Below are positions 14,815 to 21,630 of a DNA stretch of 26,808 nucleotides, piece after piece. Source of the DNA: Firmicutes bacterium UBA1065. GTDB lineage: Bacteria > Bacillota > Clostridia > Tissierellales > Sedimentibacteraceae. Within the stretch, counting starts at the first letter, position 1; each line of letters opens with the position of its first letter. The stretch lies in NCBI GenBank assembly GCA_002316225.1, contig DCDC01000118.1, positions 1 through 26,808 of the forward strand, given 5' to 3'. The translations under genes were made by a program, and so were the position numbers. The notes below the pieces were generated by a model. That model worked only from the letters and a program-made list of their open reading frames with translations, was not told where the DNA came from and searched no databases.

Positions 14815-16068
14815 ATGCTGATAAAAAACGGAAGAATAATGGATCCGGAAACAAACAGGGATGAAATTGCCGATATCCTGGTTGAAAAAGGCAAAATAAC
14901 AAGAATCAGCAAAAACATTGATAAGGATGATGAAATTATAGATGCAACAGGGAAAATAGTAGCTCCCGGATTAATTGATGTTCATGTGCATTTCAGGGAG
15001 CCGGGAGGGGAGTATAAGGAAGATATTATTTCAGGTTCAAGGGCAGCTGCAAGAGGAGGTTATACAAGCGTCGTATGCATGGCCAACACTTCTCCCCCGG
15101 TAGATAATATCGATACTCTCAAATATATCAATGACAGAAAAAAACATTCACCTGTCAATGTACTTCAAGTGGCAGCCCTTACCAGGGATTTAAAGGGCAG
15201 GGAACTTGTGGACATGAAAGAGTTGAAAGACCACGGGGCAGCCGGGTTTTCAGATGACGGATTTCCCGTTATGGATGCATATTTGGTATTTAAAGCAATG
15301 ATGGAAGCCAAAAGACTTGATTTGCCCATAAGCCTTCATGAAGAAGACCCGGCTTTAATAAAGAACCCGGGAATAAATGAAGGAGAAATATCAAAAAAGC
15401 TTGGTATCGGCGGAGCATCACACCTTGCTGAAGAGGTCATGATTGCCAGGGATTGCATGCTTGCCCTGGAAACGGGTGCAAGGGTAAACTTTCAGCACAT
15501 AAGCTCCGGCTTATCAGTTGACATAATCAGATGGGCTAAAGCAAGGGGGGCAAATATTTACGCCGAAGCCACACCCCATCATTTTTCCATGACTGAGGAA
15601 GATGTACTTGAATATGGAACAAATGCAAAAATGAATCCTCCTTTAAGGAAAGAAAGTGACAGGATGAAAATAATTGAGGGTCTGAAAGATGGAACCATAG
15701 ATATAATTGCTACGGATCATGCCCCCCACAGCCTGGAAGAAAAAGGCAGGGTCTTCACAAAGGCCCCCAGCGGAATCATCGGTTTGGAAACAGCCTTGTC
15801 TTTAGGTATTACATATTTGGTAAAAAGCAAGCATCTTACCGTAATGGAGCTACTGAAAAAAATGACGGTAAACCCTGCAAATTTGTATAATTTACATACA
15901 GGAATCAAAGAAGGCGGAAAATGCGATTTGGTAATATTTGACATTGATGAAAAATGGATCGTGGATGTAAGCTCAAAATCAAGTAATTCTCCTTTTATTG
16001 GAAAAGAATTATACGGTAAGGTAAAATACACCCTCTGCAGGGGTGAGGTTGTGTATGAAGATATATAA
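14815..16068 (+). CDS. pyrC: Dihydroorotase (type I)
   Basis: PyrC interconverts carbamoyl aspartate and dihydroorotate in de novo pyrimidine synthesis. The 417-residue protein is an amidohydrolase with the metal-binding HxH as DVHVHFREPG (H57, H59), further blocks AARGGYTSVVCMANTSP, SDDGFPV, LHEED and FQHISS, and the catalytic Asp in ATDHAPHS (D301). Length and motifs fit the class I (PyrC2/Aquifex-like) group. ATG 14815 starts at the usual MLIKNGRI, with AGGTGG just upstream; in-frame TTG 14791 would add eight residues lacking family resemblance. It is separated from pyrBIKDE by five other genes and has its own promoter, so coordinated control would have to act differently. Confidence 0.95.
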   Translation: MLIKNGRIMDPETNRDEIADILVEKGKITRISKNIDKDDEIIDATGKIVAPGLIDVHVHFREPGGEYKEDIISGSRAAARGGYTSVVCMANTSPPVDNIDTLKYINDRKKHSPVNVLQVAALTRDLKGRELVDMKELKDHGAAGFSDDGFPVMDAYLVFKAMMEAKRLDLPISLHEEDPALIKNPGINEGEISKKLGIGGASHLAEEVMIARDCMLALETGARVNFQHISSGLSVDIIRWAKARGANIYAEATPHHFSMTEEDVLEYGTNAKMNPPLRKESDRMKIIEGLKDGTIDIIATDHAPHSLEEKGRVFTKAPSGIIGLETALSLGITYLVKSKHLTVMELLKKMTVNPANLYNLHTGIKEGGKCDLVIFDIDEKWIVDVSSKSSNSPFIGKELYGKVKYTLCRGEVVYEDI

Positions 16069-16074
16069 TATCCA

Positions 16075-16096
16075 AATCAATTGATTCACATATAAT
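16075..16096 (+). promoter_or_regulatory. Possible promoter/operator: palindrome next to TATAAT
   Basis: A perfect 12-bp palindrome AATCAATTGATT (16075-16086) is followed 4 nt later by a perfect -10 hexamer TATAAT (16091-16096). No consensus -35 is present at 17 bp. The layout suggests either an activator- or repressor-controlled promoter for the downstream gene, or chance in AT-rich DNA. Confidence 0.35.
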
Positions 16097-16125
16097 GAAA
16101 TAAATAAATAACTACAGGTGATATT

Positions 16126-17280
16126 ATGATATATTTGGATAACGCAGCTACAACCTTTCCCAAGCCGCCATCGGTATATGAAAGCGTAATGAAAGCAATG
16201 AAGGTATACGGGGCAAACCCCGGCAGGGGAAGCCATGCAATGGCAATTGAAGGGGCAAGAATAATTTATGAAACAAGAGAACTCTTAGCCGAGCTTTTTA
16301 ATTTAGATGACCCCTTGAAAGTAATTTTTACCTTTAATGCAACAGACAGTTTAAATATGGCCATAAAAGGTATATTAAAACCGGGAGGCCATGTGGTTAC
16401 CACGCAAATGGAGCATAATTCGGTTTTAAGACCGATTAAGGAAATGGAAAAAAATGGCATAGAGAATACAATCGTAAAATGTGGTCCGGACGGATCCTTA
16501 AACCCGTATGATTTGGAAAAAGCAATAAATAAATCTACAAAACTGATTGTTACAACCCATGTATCAAATCTAACAGGCACAATTTTCCCGGTGGAAGAAA
16601 TCGGAGAAATATGCAGGGCATACAAGATACCGTATTTGCTTGATGCCTCCCAAAGTGCAGGGGTTTTGACAATAGATATGAAGAAATTAAACATCAGCTT
16701 TTTAGCTGTTCCCGGACATAAGGGATTGTTAGGTCCCCAAGGAACGGGAGCCCTCTTGATAAACAGTGATATAGAAATAAAACAATTAAAAGAGGGAGGT
16801 ACCGGCAGCCAGTCAAGCAGTATGGAACACCCTGATTTTTATCCTGATAAGCTGGAAGCAGGTACCCATAACTTACCGGGTATAGCCGGATTAAACGCGG
16901 GACTAAAGTATATTTTAAAAAGGGGCACAGAATCGATTTACAGCCACGAAAAAAAACTTTTGGATATATTCATCACAGAGCTGAAAAAGAATCCAAAAAT
17001 CATAATTTACGGCCCCGAATCCCTTGAATACAGATCAGGTGTTGTTCCCGTCAACATAGAAGGCATGGATTCTTCTGAAGTGGCAAATATTTTGGACAGG
17101 GAATACGGCATTGCCGTCAGACCGGGACTACATTGCGCTCCCCTGGCACATAAGGCAATCGGAACGGAAAAGATAGGTGCAGTGAGGTTTAGCCTGGGCC
17201 CCTTCAATAAAAGGAAAGATATAAGGGCAGCCGTTAAAGCCTTGAATGAAATAGCAGCCGCAGGGGAAAACACAAAATAA
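16126..17280 (+). CDS. Cysteine desulfurase-family PLP enzyme (class V aminotransferase)
   Basis: This 384-residue fold-type I PLP enzyme is of the NifS/IscS/CsdB superfamily. It starts at the canonical IYLDNAATTFPKP. The cofactor aspartate and Schiff-base lysine are in LLDASQSAGVL and GHKGLLGPQGTGALL (K199). A candidate catalytic cysteine is C337 in RPGLHCAPLAHKAIG, matching the SufS/CsdB-like group. ATG 16126 follows AGGTGAT. It resembles the stand-alone cysteine desulfurase/selenocysteine lyase-like family often found near YedF and selenium genes, and yedF is indeed encoded 1.9 kb downstream. It has no adjacent iscU or sufU scaffold, so Fe-S assembly is not directly indicated. Sulfur or selenium delivery is inference. 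Confidence 0.9.
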   Translation: MIYLDNAATTFPKPPSVYESVMKAMKVYGANPGRGSHAMAIEGARIIYETRELLAELFNLDDPLKVIFTFNATDSLNMAIKGILKPGGHVVTTQMEHNSVLRPIKEMEKNGIENTIVKCGPDGSLNPYDLEKAINKSTKLIVTTHVSNLTGTIFPVEEIGEICRAYKIPYLLDASQSAGVLTIDMKKLNISFLAVPGHKGLLGPQGTGALLINSDIEIKQLKEGGTGSQSSSMEHPDFYPDKLEAGTHNLPGIAGLNAGLKYILKRGTESIYSHEKKLLDIFITELKKNPKIIIYGPESLEYRSGVVPVNIEGMDSSEVANILDREYGIAVRPGLHCAPLAHKAIGTEKIGAVRFSLGPFNKRKDIRAAVKALNEIAAAGENTK

Positions 17281-17341
17281 TTATGGGAAACACTCTTACA
17301 TGGAAAATTTTTGGGGCAAGAGGAATGTCTCCGGTTTTAGG

Positions 17342-17368
17342 GGGGCATTTATTGCCCCTGTTTGATTT
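17342..17368 (+). terminator. Probable terminator after cysteine desulfurase gene
   Basis: GGGGCA (17342-17347) and TGCCCC (17353-17358) form a GC-rich 6-bp stem with a 5-nt loop, followed by the T-rich stretch TGTTTGATTT. It lies 61 nt after the stop. The imperfect T-run lowers certainty. Confidence 0.6.
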
Positions 17369-17419
17369 ATCTCAATAATGAAATTCTAATAATTTATTAA
17401 TGCAAACCCGGCAATAATT

Positions 17420-17428
17420 TGTTATAAT
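17420..17428 (+). promoter_or_regulatory. Extended -10 promoter for DUF5711-like gene
   Basis: TGTTATAAT is a perfect extended -10 element. No convincing -35 is seen upstream, which extended -10 promoters tolerate. It lies 26 bp before the next start codon and would drive the four genes at 17454-20010. Confidence 0.55.
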
Positions 17429-17453
17429 TGTTTAACAAACGTGCAGGTGATTT

Positions 17454-18506
17454 ATGAAAAAGGCATTATTGTTTATTCTTATAATATTAATTCTTGTAAT
17501 GACAGTTTTATATTCTCCTTTTTTTAAAGATCTGTTTAAAACATTGGATGAAAAAAAGATATACAAGGTTGAAAATATTAAATCAATAGATTTTAATACC
17601 CTTGAAGAGGTTAAGTTTTTTGGCAAGGGTATCCTGACCTATAACAGTCAAAGAATTATATACATGGATCTTAATAATAATATTTTGTGGGAGAATCAAA
17701 AGGCGGAGTTTTCTAACCGGGTACTTGTGACGGACAATAATGTTTTCAGGCAGGTAAATAATAAGGCAATAATGTTGGACAAAAATAATCAAGAGTACAT
17801 AATAGCTGAAATTGAAGGGAATATTGTAAATGTTTCACGTGAAAACGGTAAAACCTGTATGATAGTGATGGGAAACGGACAAGCCCTTTATATAATAGAT
17901 GAAAACAATGACCTTGTTGTGGATAACAAGAAATTTAAAGACATAATAACCGGAATATCAATAAACGACAAATCTCAGGCTTATGCCCTGACAACTTTGA
18001 ATTTTGAAAAGGGAATACCCGTAAATAACTTATACTATCTGGTTGATGATGTTGAATTATGGAGTTCATCGATAGCAAATGAAATATTAATAAAAACAAA
18101 AGTTGTAAACAACAATGTTATAGTACTCGGCACGGATAACCTTTATCTTTACAACAATAACGGGAAGCTAATGTGGAAGAACAGCATATATAATAAAATA
18201 TTGGATTATTATATAGCCCAGGATCAAATAAGCATATTGTTTGAAAAAGACAGGCAAAATGAATTGATTACCTATAATTTTGAGGGAAAGGTCATGGAAA
18301 TCCAACCGGTACCTTCCGAGACAAAAAAATTGAAAATAGTTGATAACAAGATATTGGTTCATAATGATAATATAATATATTTACTGCACAACAACAAGGC
18401 GGATAAAATATTCGAGGATACCGAAAGGTTAGAAGATCTGCTGCTGGATGGAAACAACATATATATTTTGTTCAAAAACAAGATAATAAGAGGACAAATA
18501 AAATAA
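17454..18506 (+). CDS. Membrane-anchored DUF5711-like protein of unknown function
   Basis: This 350-residue protein has one N-terminal membrane segment (about residues 4-22, LLFILIILILVMTVLYSPFF) preceded by two lysines, so the remainder is probably outside the cell. The body is a series of beta-rich repeats with asparagine-rich turns (for example MDLNNNILWENQ, LYNNNGKLMWKNS, HNDNIIYLLHNN), like a PQQ/WD-type propeller, which fits the DUF5711 family. I see no catalytic motif. It is followed 15 nt later by a CvpA-like gene. Codons 126-131 contain a near-consensus parS site (17831-17846), so the DNA has a second role unrelated to the protein. Function unknown; a cell-envelope role is only suggested by topology. 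Confidence 0.82.
   Translation: MKKALLFILIILILVMTVLYSPFFKDLFKTLDEKKIYKVENIKSIDFNTLEEVKFFGKGILTYNSQRIIYMDLNNNILWENQKAEFSNRVLVTDNNVFRQVNNKAIMLDKNNQEYIIAEIEGNIVNVSRENGKTCMIVMGNGQALYIIDENNDLVVDNKKFKDIITGISINDKSQAYALTTLNFEKGIPVNNLYYLVDDVELWSSSIANEILIKTKVVNNNVIVLGTDNLYLYNNNGKLMWKNSIYNKILDYYIAQDQISILFEKDRQNELITYNFEGKVMEIQPVPSETKKLKIVDNKILVHNDNIIYLLHNNKADKIFEDTERLEDLLLDGNNIYILFKNKIIRGQIK
17831..17846. promoter_or_regulatory. parS: parS-like ParB loading site inside a coding gene
   Basis: TGTTTCACGTGAAAAC matches 14 of 16 bases of the parS consensus TGTTTCACGTGAAACA, including the whole 12-bp palindromic core TTTCACGTGAAA. It encodes V-S-R-E-N within the DUF5711-like gene. It lies about 17 kb from oriC and 8 kb from parB, the usual origin-proximal zone for parS in Bacillota. 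I saw no second copy in the window. Confidence 0.88.
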
Positions 18507-18521
18507 TTAAAGGGGGATCTT

Positions 18522-19184
18522 ATGGCCGTAGATATTATTATAGTACTGTTTGCAGGGTACTTATGTTTCCAGGGATACAGGAAGGGTTTCATATTAACGA
18601 TTTTTGATACATTGGGAGTCATTATATCCTTTTTTCTGAGCAAGGAGTTTTATCATTATGCGGAAAATTTTTTGCTCAATAATACAAAATTATTCGTCAA
18701 ATTTCATGATTATTTTGAAACAAGAATTACTCTTGAAGATCTTGAAAAGATGGGCAAAATTCCCGTTGAGTTGCAGAAGTTTCTTAATAATATCATGGCC
18801 GGCGAAATTACCGACACCTATGCTGCCTTTATAGATAATTTAAGCCTGTTGTTAATTCGTTCAATAAGCTTTATACTGACATTTTTGACCATATACGCAG
18901 GCTTGCTTCTGATAACGGCTCTGATAAACCTTATAATGAAATTACCCCTGCTGAATATTACAAACAGGATATTTGGAGCCTTTGTGGGAATCTTAAAAAG
19001 TGTGTTAATTTTATACCTGGTTTTTGCCCTGGCAGCTCCACTCCTTAGTTTTATGCAGGACAAACCATTGGTGCAGGCGGTATTGAATTCGGAATCCAGC
19101 AAAATTTTTTACGATAACAACATTATATTAAACTACTTGTCTTATAAAGGCTTTTACGATAATTATCGGAGGGAAGAAATATGA
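18522..19184 (+). CDS. CvpA-family membrane protein
   Basis: This 220-residue integral membrane protein has hydrophobic segments near residues 3-20, 26-42, 108-135 (LLIRSISFILTFLTIYAGLLLITALI) and 147-172 (IFGAFVGILKSVLILYLVFALAA). The start DIIIVLFAGYLCFQGYRKGFI and the later NRIFGAFVGILKSVLILY block are characteristic of the CvpA (colicin V production/YshB) family. An amphipathic insert of about 60 residues separates the two halves. The family's molecular role is not settled. ATG 18522 follows AAGGGGGATCTT. Its stop overlaps the yedF start by 4 nt (ATGA), showing tight coupling. Confidence 0.87.
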   Translation: MAVDIIIVLFAGYLCFQGYRKGFILTIFDTLGVIISFFLSKEFYHYAENFLLNNTKLFVKFHDYFETRITLEDLEKMGKIPVELQKFLNNIMAGEITDTYAAFIDNLSLLLIRSISFILTFLTIYAGLLLITALINLIMKLPLLNITNRIFGAFVGILKSVLILYLVFALAAPLLSFMQDKPLVQAVLNSESSKIFYDNNIILNYLSYKGFYDNYRREEI

Positions 19185-19786
19185 AAATAGTTGATGCCAG
19201 GAAAAAAGCATGTCCACAGCCAGTTATTATGACAAAAAAAGAAGCAGATGAAGGAGCTTTGGAAATTACGGTTATTGTGGATAACGAAATTGCTAAAGAA
19301 AATGTTACAAAATTCGGACTGCAGTCTAAATACAGGGTAACCAGTGAAAACAAAGATGACGGTATCTATCTTGTACTAAAAAAGGAAGGGGAAGACAAAA
19401 AAGTTTCGGAAACACTTATTGAAGTCCAAAAAGAACCTGAAGTTGGAAAGGGCCCCTTTGGCTATTTAATTACCACGGATAAATTGGGAAAGGGCTCGGA
19501 TGATTTAGGCAGGATACTGATGAAAAGTTTTCTCTACACCTTATCGGAGAAAAAACCCTACCCCGATTTCATGATATTTTTAAATACAGGAGTTAAGCTT
19601 ACAACCGAAGGTTCAGAGTCAATTGATGATTTAATGAAGCTTAAAGAAGGCGGCGTGGAAATTGTTTCATGTGGAACATGTCTGGATTTCTTTGAAATTA
19701 AGAGCAAATTAAAGGTTGGTTCTGTTACAAACATGTATGATATAGTTGACAAGATATCAGGTTCAATCAATACCATTACCATATGA
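19181..19786 (+). CDS. yedF: Sulfurtransferase-like selenium metabolism protein YedF
   Basis: This 201-residue two-domain protein has an N-terminal TusA/SirA-like domain (residues 1-70) with the persulfide-type cysteine C11 in KKACPQPVIMTKKE. The C-terminal DsrE-like domain (about 90-201) has GPFGYLITTDKLGKGSDDLGRILMKSF and the VSCGTCLDFF motif (C164, C167). This is the architecture of the YedF family that accompanies selenium-utilising genomes. In the family it is usually adjacent to selD, selA or DUF3343 genes; those are not seen here, but a cysteine desulfurase-like gene lies two genes upstream. ATG 19181 overlaps the cvpA stop. Sulfur or selenium transfer is inferred from the family. Confidence 0.9.
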   Translation: MKIVDARKKACPQPVIMTKKEADEGALEITVIVDNEIAKENVTKFGLQSKYRVTSENKDDGIYLVLKKEGEDKKVSETLIEVQKEPEVGKGPFGYLITTDKLGKGSDDLGRILMKSFLYTLSEKKPYPDFMIFLNTGVKLTTEGSESIDDLMKLKEGGVEIVSCGTCLDFFEIKSKLKVGSVTNMYDIVDKISGSINTITI

Positions 19787-19797
19787 GGTGATGACAT

Positions 19798-20010
19798 ATG
19801 CCCATGAAATTAAATGTTGGAGATATAGTAAAGTTAAAGAAAAAACATCCCTGCGGAGGGTATGATTGGGAAATACTTAGAATCGGAGCGGATTTCAGGA
19901 TTAAATGCACAACCTGCAACAGGCAGGTGTGGCTTCCCAGAAGCGAAGTTGAAAGAAGGATAACAAAAATCGTATACCAGGTTGATAATGAAAATTCAGA
20001 AGATCAATAA
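19798..20010 (+). CDS. DUF951 domain-containing small protein
   Basis: This 70-residue protein is of the DUF951 family, common in Bacillota near the origin. The core LNVGDIVKLKKKHPCGGYDWEILRIG is highly characteristic. HPCGG and CTTCNRQVWLPR supply three cysteines that could bind a metal ion or form a small zinc-ribbon-like unit. It ends with an acidic tail (DNENSEDQ). ATG 19798 follows GAGGTGATG by 5 nt; ATG 19804 is an alternative start. It sits 11 nt after yedF and closes this gene group. The function is unknown; a nucleic-acid-binding role is often guessed from its basic, SH3-like sequence but is not shown by anything here. Confidence 0.9.
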   Translation: MPMKLNVGDIVKLKKKHPCGGYDWEILRIGADFRIKCTTCNRQVWLPRSEVERRITKIVYQVDNENSEDQ

Positions 20011-20016
20011 AAAGTA

Positions 20017-20045
20017 TTGACATAGGGATAAAAATATAATAGTAT
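20017..20045 (+). promoter_or_regulatory. Promoter for the pyrBIKDE leader
   Basis: A perfect -35 TTGACA (20017-20022) is followed at 17 bp by TAGTAT (20040-20045), a 4/6 match to the -10. A perfect TATAAT at 20035-20040 is only 12 bp from the -35 and so is less likely to be used with it. Transcription would start near 20052, just before the first PyrR element. Confidence 0.65.
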
Positions 20046-20061
20046 TAATTAAAATCAATAA

Positions 20062-20093
20062 CCTTTAATCTGGCACAGAGAGGCTGGGAAGGG
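20062..20093 (+). promoter_or_regulatory. PyrR-binding-type anti-antiterminator of pyr attenuator
   Basis: The RNA has the shape of a PyrR binding loop: CCTTTAAT at the 5' side, conserved CAGAGAGGCTGGGAAGG at the 3' side, with CCTT/AAGG closing the base. Against ARUCCNGNGAGGYU the 5' half deviates at three positions (GGCAC instead of ARUCC), while the GNGAGGYU half is intact. GCACAG (20073-20078) can pair with CTGTGC (20134-20139), and GGAAG (20087-20091) with CTTCC (20125-20129), building an antiterminator that excludes both this loop and the terminator. With UMP-bound PyrR the terminator should win. Confidence 0.75.
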
Positions 20094-20120
20094 AAAAAAT
20101 GAAATATGGACACATAAATC

Positions 20121-20157
20121 AAGTCTTCCTTTGCTGTGCGCTCAGGAAGATTTTTAT
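20121..20157 (+). terminator. Attenuator terminator in pyr leader
   Basis: TCTTCCT (20124-20130) pairs with AGGAAGA (20144-20150), extendable to AAGTCTTCCT by G-U and A-U pairs, followed by TTTTTAT. It lies about 100 nt before pyrB. The 5' arm and loop also take part in the competing antiterminator pairing with 20073-20091. Confidence 0.75.
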
Positions 20158-20220
20158 ATGCCTGAGTGATTTGCCGGAGGTATGGGGATGAATATCCCTT
20201 AATAGAAGGAATTGATGAAA

Positions 20221-20250
20221 ACTTTAAACTAGTCCTGTGAGGCTAAAAAG
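20221..20250 (+). promoter_or_regulatory. Second PyrR-binding loop abutting the pyrB ribosome binding site
   Basis: AGTCCTGTGAGGCT (20231-20244) matches the PyrR consensus ARUCCNGNGAGGYU at every position. UAG-U-CC pairs with GG-CUA around a UGUGA loop, and flanking CUUU/AAAG extends the stem below a purine bulge. The pyrB Shine-Dalgarno (AAGGAGG) starts at the foot of this stem, so PyrR binding could hide it and repress translation, a mode described for mycobacterial pyrR mRNA. Confidence 0.8.
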
Positions 20251-20258
20251 GAGGAAAC

Positions 20259-21182
20259 ATGTTAAAAGGAAGATCTTTAATTGAACCCATGGATTTATCC
20301 CCGGAAGAATTGGATGAAATCCTGGATTTGGCGGATAAAATTATTATAAATCCCGCCGCCTATGCCGACAAGTGCAGGGGAAAGATATTGGCCACCTTGT
20401 TTTACGAACCCAGCACCAGAACAAGGCTGAGCTTTGAAGCCGCAATGCTTAGGCTTGGTGGAAGCGTCATAGGTTTTTCATCGGCTGAATCAAGCTCTGT
20501 GGCAAAGGGAGAGAGTGTTGCCGATACCATAAGGACGGTTGCATGCTATGCAGATATAGCAGCAATGCGACATCCAAAAGAAGGTGCTCCCTTAGTGGCT
20601 GCAATGCATGCCGGTATACCCGTAATAAATGCCGGGGATGGGGGACACCAGCATCCCACTCAAACATTAACGGACCTGCTGACTATTAAAAGCTTAAAGG
20701 GCAGATTGAATAATTTTACCATTGGCCTTTGCGGAGATTTAAAATTTGGAAGGACGGTTCATTCACTGATAAAGGCTTTAGCCAGGTACGAGAATATAAA
20801 ATTTGTTCTCATTTCCCCGGATGAACTGAGGGTACCGGATTATATCAGGGAAGAAATATTGATTAAAAACGGTATTGATTTTGTGGAAACGGAAAGACTT
20901 GAAAATGTTATAGATACACTGGATGTCCTTTATATGACAAGGGTTCAAAAAGAAAGATTCTTTAATGAAGCCGACTACTTAAGATTAAAGGACTCATATA
21001 TAGTAGACAACAAAAAAATGTCATGTGCAAAGCAAGATATGATCCTCATGCATCCCCTGCCAAGAGTCAATGAAATATCGGTTGAAGTGGACAGTGATCC
21101 CAGGGCGGCATATTTTACGCAGGCTAAATGCGGGATGTATGTAAGAATGGCTTTAATAATGAAATTATTGGGGGTGGAATAA
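20259..21182 (+). CDS. pyrB: Aspartate carbamoyltransferase catalytic subunit
   Basis: PyrB condenses carbamoyl phosphate and aspartate, the first committed pyrimidine step. The 307 residues carry the carbamoyl-phosphate motif PSTRTRLSFEAAMLRLGG (about 50-67), the SSSVAKGES loop, GDGGHQHPTQTLTDLLTI, and the aspartate-domain motif MHPLPRVNEIS (about 263-273). The length equals that of E. coli-type PyrB that pairs with PyrI, and pyrI follows directly with 1-nt overlap (TAATG). ATG 20259 is preceded by AAGGAGG, located against a PyrR-type RNA loop. The gene is the first of pyrBIKDE. Confidence 0.97.
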   Translation: MLKGRSLIEPMDLSPEELDEILDLADKIIINPAAYADKCRGKILATLFYEPSTRTRLSFEAAMLRLGGSVIGFSSAESSSVAKGESVADTIRTVACYADIAAMRHPKEGAPLVAAMHAGIPVINAGDGGHQHPTQTLTDLLTIKSLKGRLNNFTIGLCGDLKFGRTVHSLIKALARYENIKFVLISPDELRVPDYIREEILIKNGIDFVETERLENVIDTLDVLYMTRVQKERFFNEADYLRLKDSYIVDNKKMSCAKQDMILMHPLPRVNEISVEVDSDPRAAYFTQAKCGMYVRMALIMKLLGVE

Positions 21183-21607
21183 TGCTTTATATAGACAGTG
21201 TGGAAAAAGGCCTGGTCATAGACCATATTAAGGCAGGCAAGGCCATGGAAATTTATCACTATTTAAATCTGGACAAGATGGATTGCAGCGTTGCCATAAT
21301 AAAAAATGCAAAAAGCAAGAAATACGGGAAAAAAGACATAATAAAGATAGAAAATAACATTGACATGGATTTCAAGGTGCTTGGCTTCATCGACCCCAAC
21401 ATTACTATCAATGTAATAGATAATTCGGTAATTATAGATAAGATAAACCTGGAATTGCCCCAGGAAGTAGAAAATGTTGTTAAGTGTAAAAATCCAAGGT
21501 GCATCAGTTCCATTGAGCAGGAAATAGTCCATAGATTCAGACTTACCGACAGGGAAAAAGGCATATACAGGTGCATCTACTGCGATACTGCCTATGAAAA
21601 GAAGTAA
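21182..21607 (+). CDS. pyrI: Aspartate carbamoyltransferase regulatory subunit
   Basis: PyrI binds nucleotide effectors (CTP, UTP, ATP in the E. coli enzyme) and tethers PyrB trimers through a zinc domain. The chosen ATG 21182 overlaps the pyrB stop by one base, giving 141 residues, slightly shorter than the 150-155 usual in E. coli. The N-terminal allosteric domain includes GLVIDHIKAGKAMEIYHYL. The zinc ligands are complete: C102 and C107 (CKNPRC) and C131 and C134 (CIYC). The stretch NPRCISSIEQEI is typical. An upstream extension to 21128 inside pyrB is open but unlikely to be used. Its presence argues for an allosteric ATCase holoenzyme here. Confidence 0.95.
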   Translation: MLYIDSVEKGLVIDHIKAGKAMEIYHYLNLDKMDCSVAIIKNAKSKKYGKKDIIKIENNIDMDFKVLGFIDPNITINVIDNSVIIDKINLELPQEVENVVKCKNPRCISSIEQEIVHRFRLTDREKGIYRCIYCDTAYEKK

Positions 21608-21630
21608 GGATAAATAAATCGGAGAAAAGA

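Noticed and set aside
20035..20040. Perfect TATAAT as the pyr -10
   Set aside because: It is only 12 bp from the TTGACA at 20017; the 17-bp-spaced TAGTAT at 20040 is more plausible.
20052..20258. T-box or other amino-acid riboswitch in the pyr leader, suggested by AGAGAGGCTGGG
   Set aside because: There is no T-box antiterminator motif (TGGNACCGCG-like), and the sequence is better explained by PyrR loops upstream of pyr genes.
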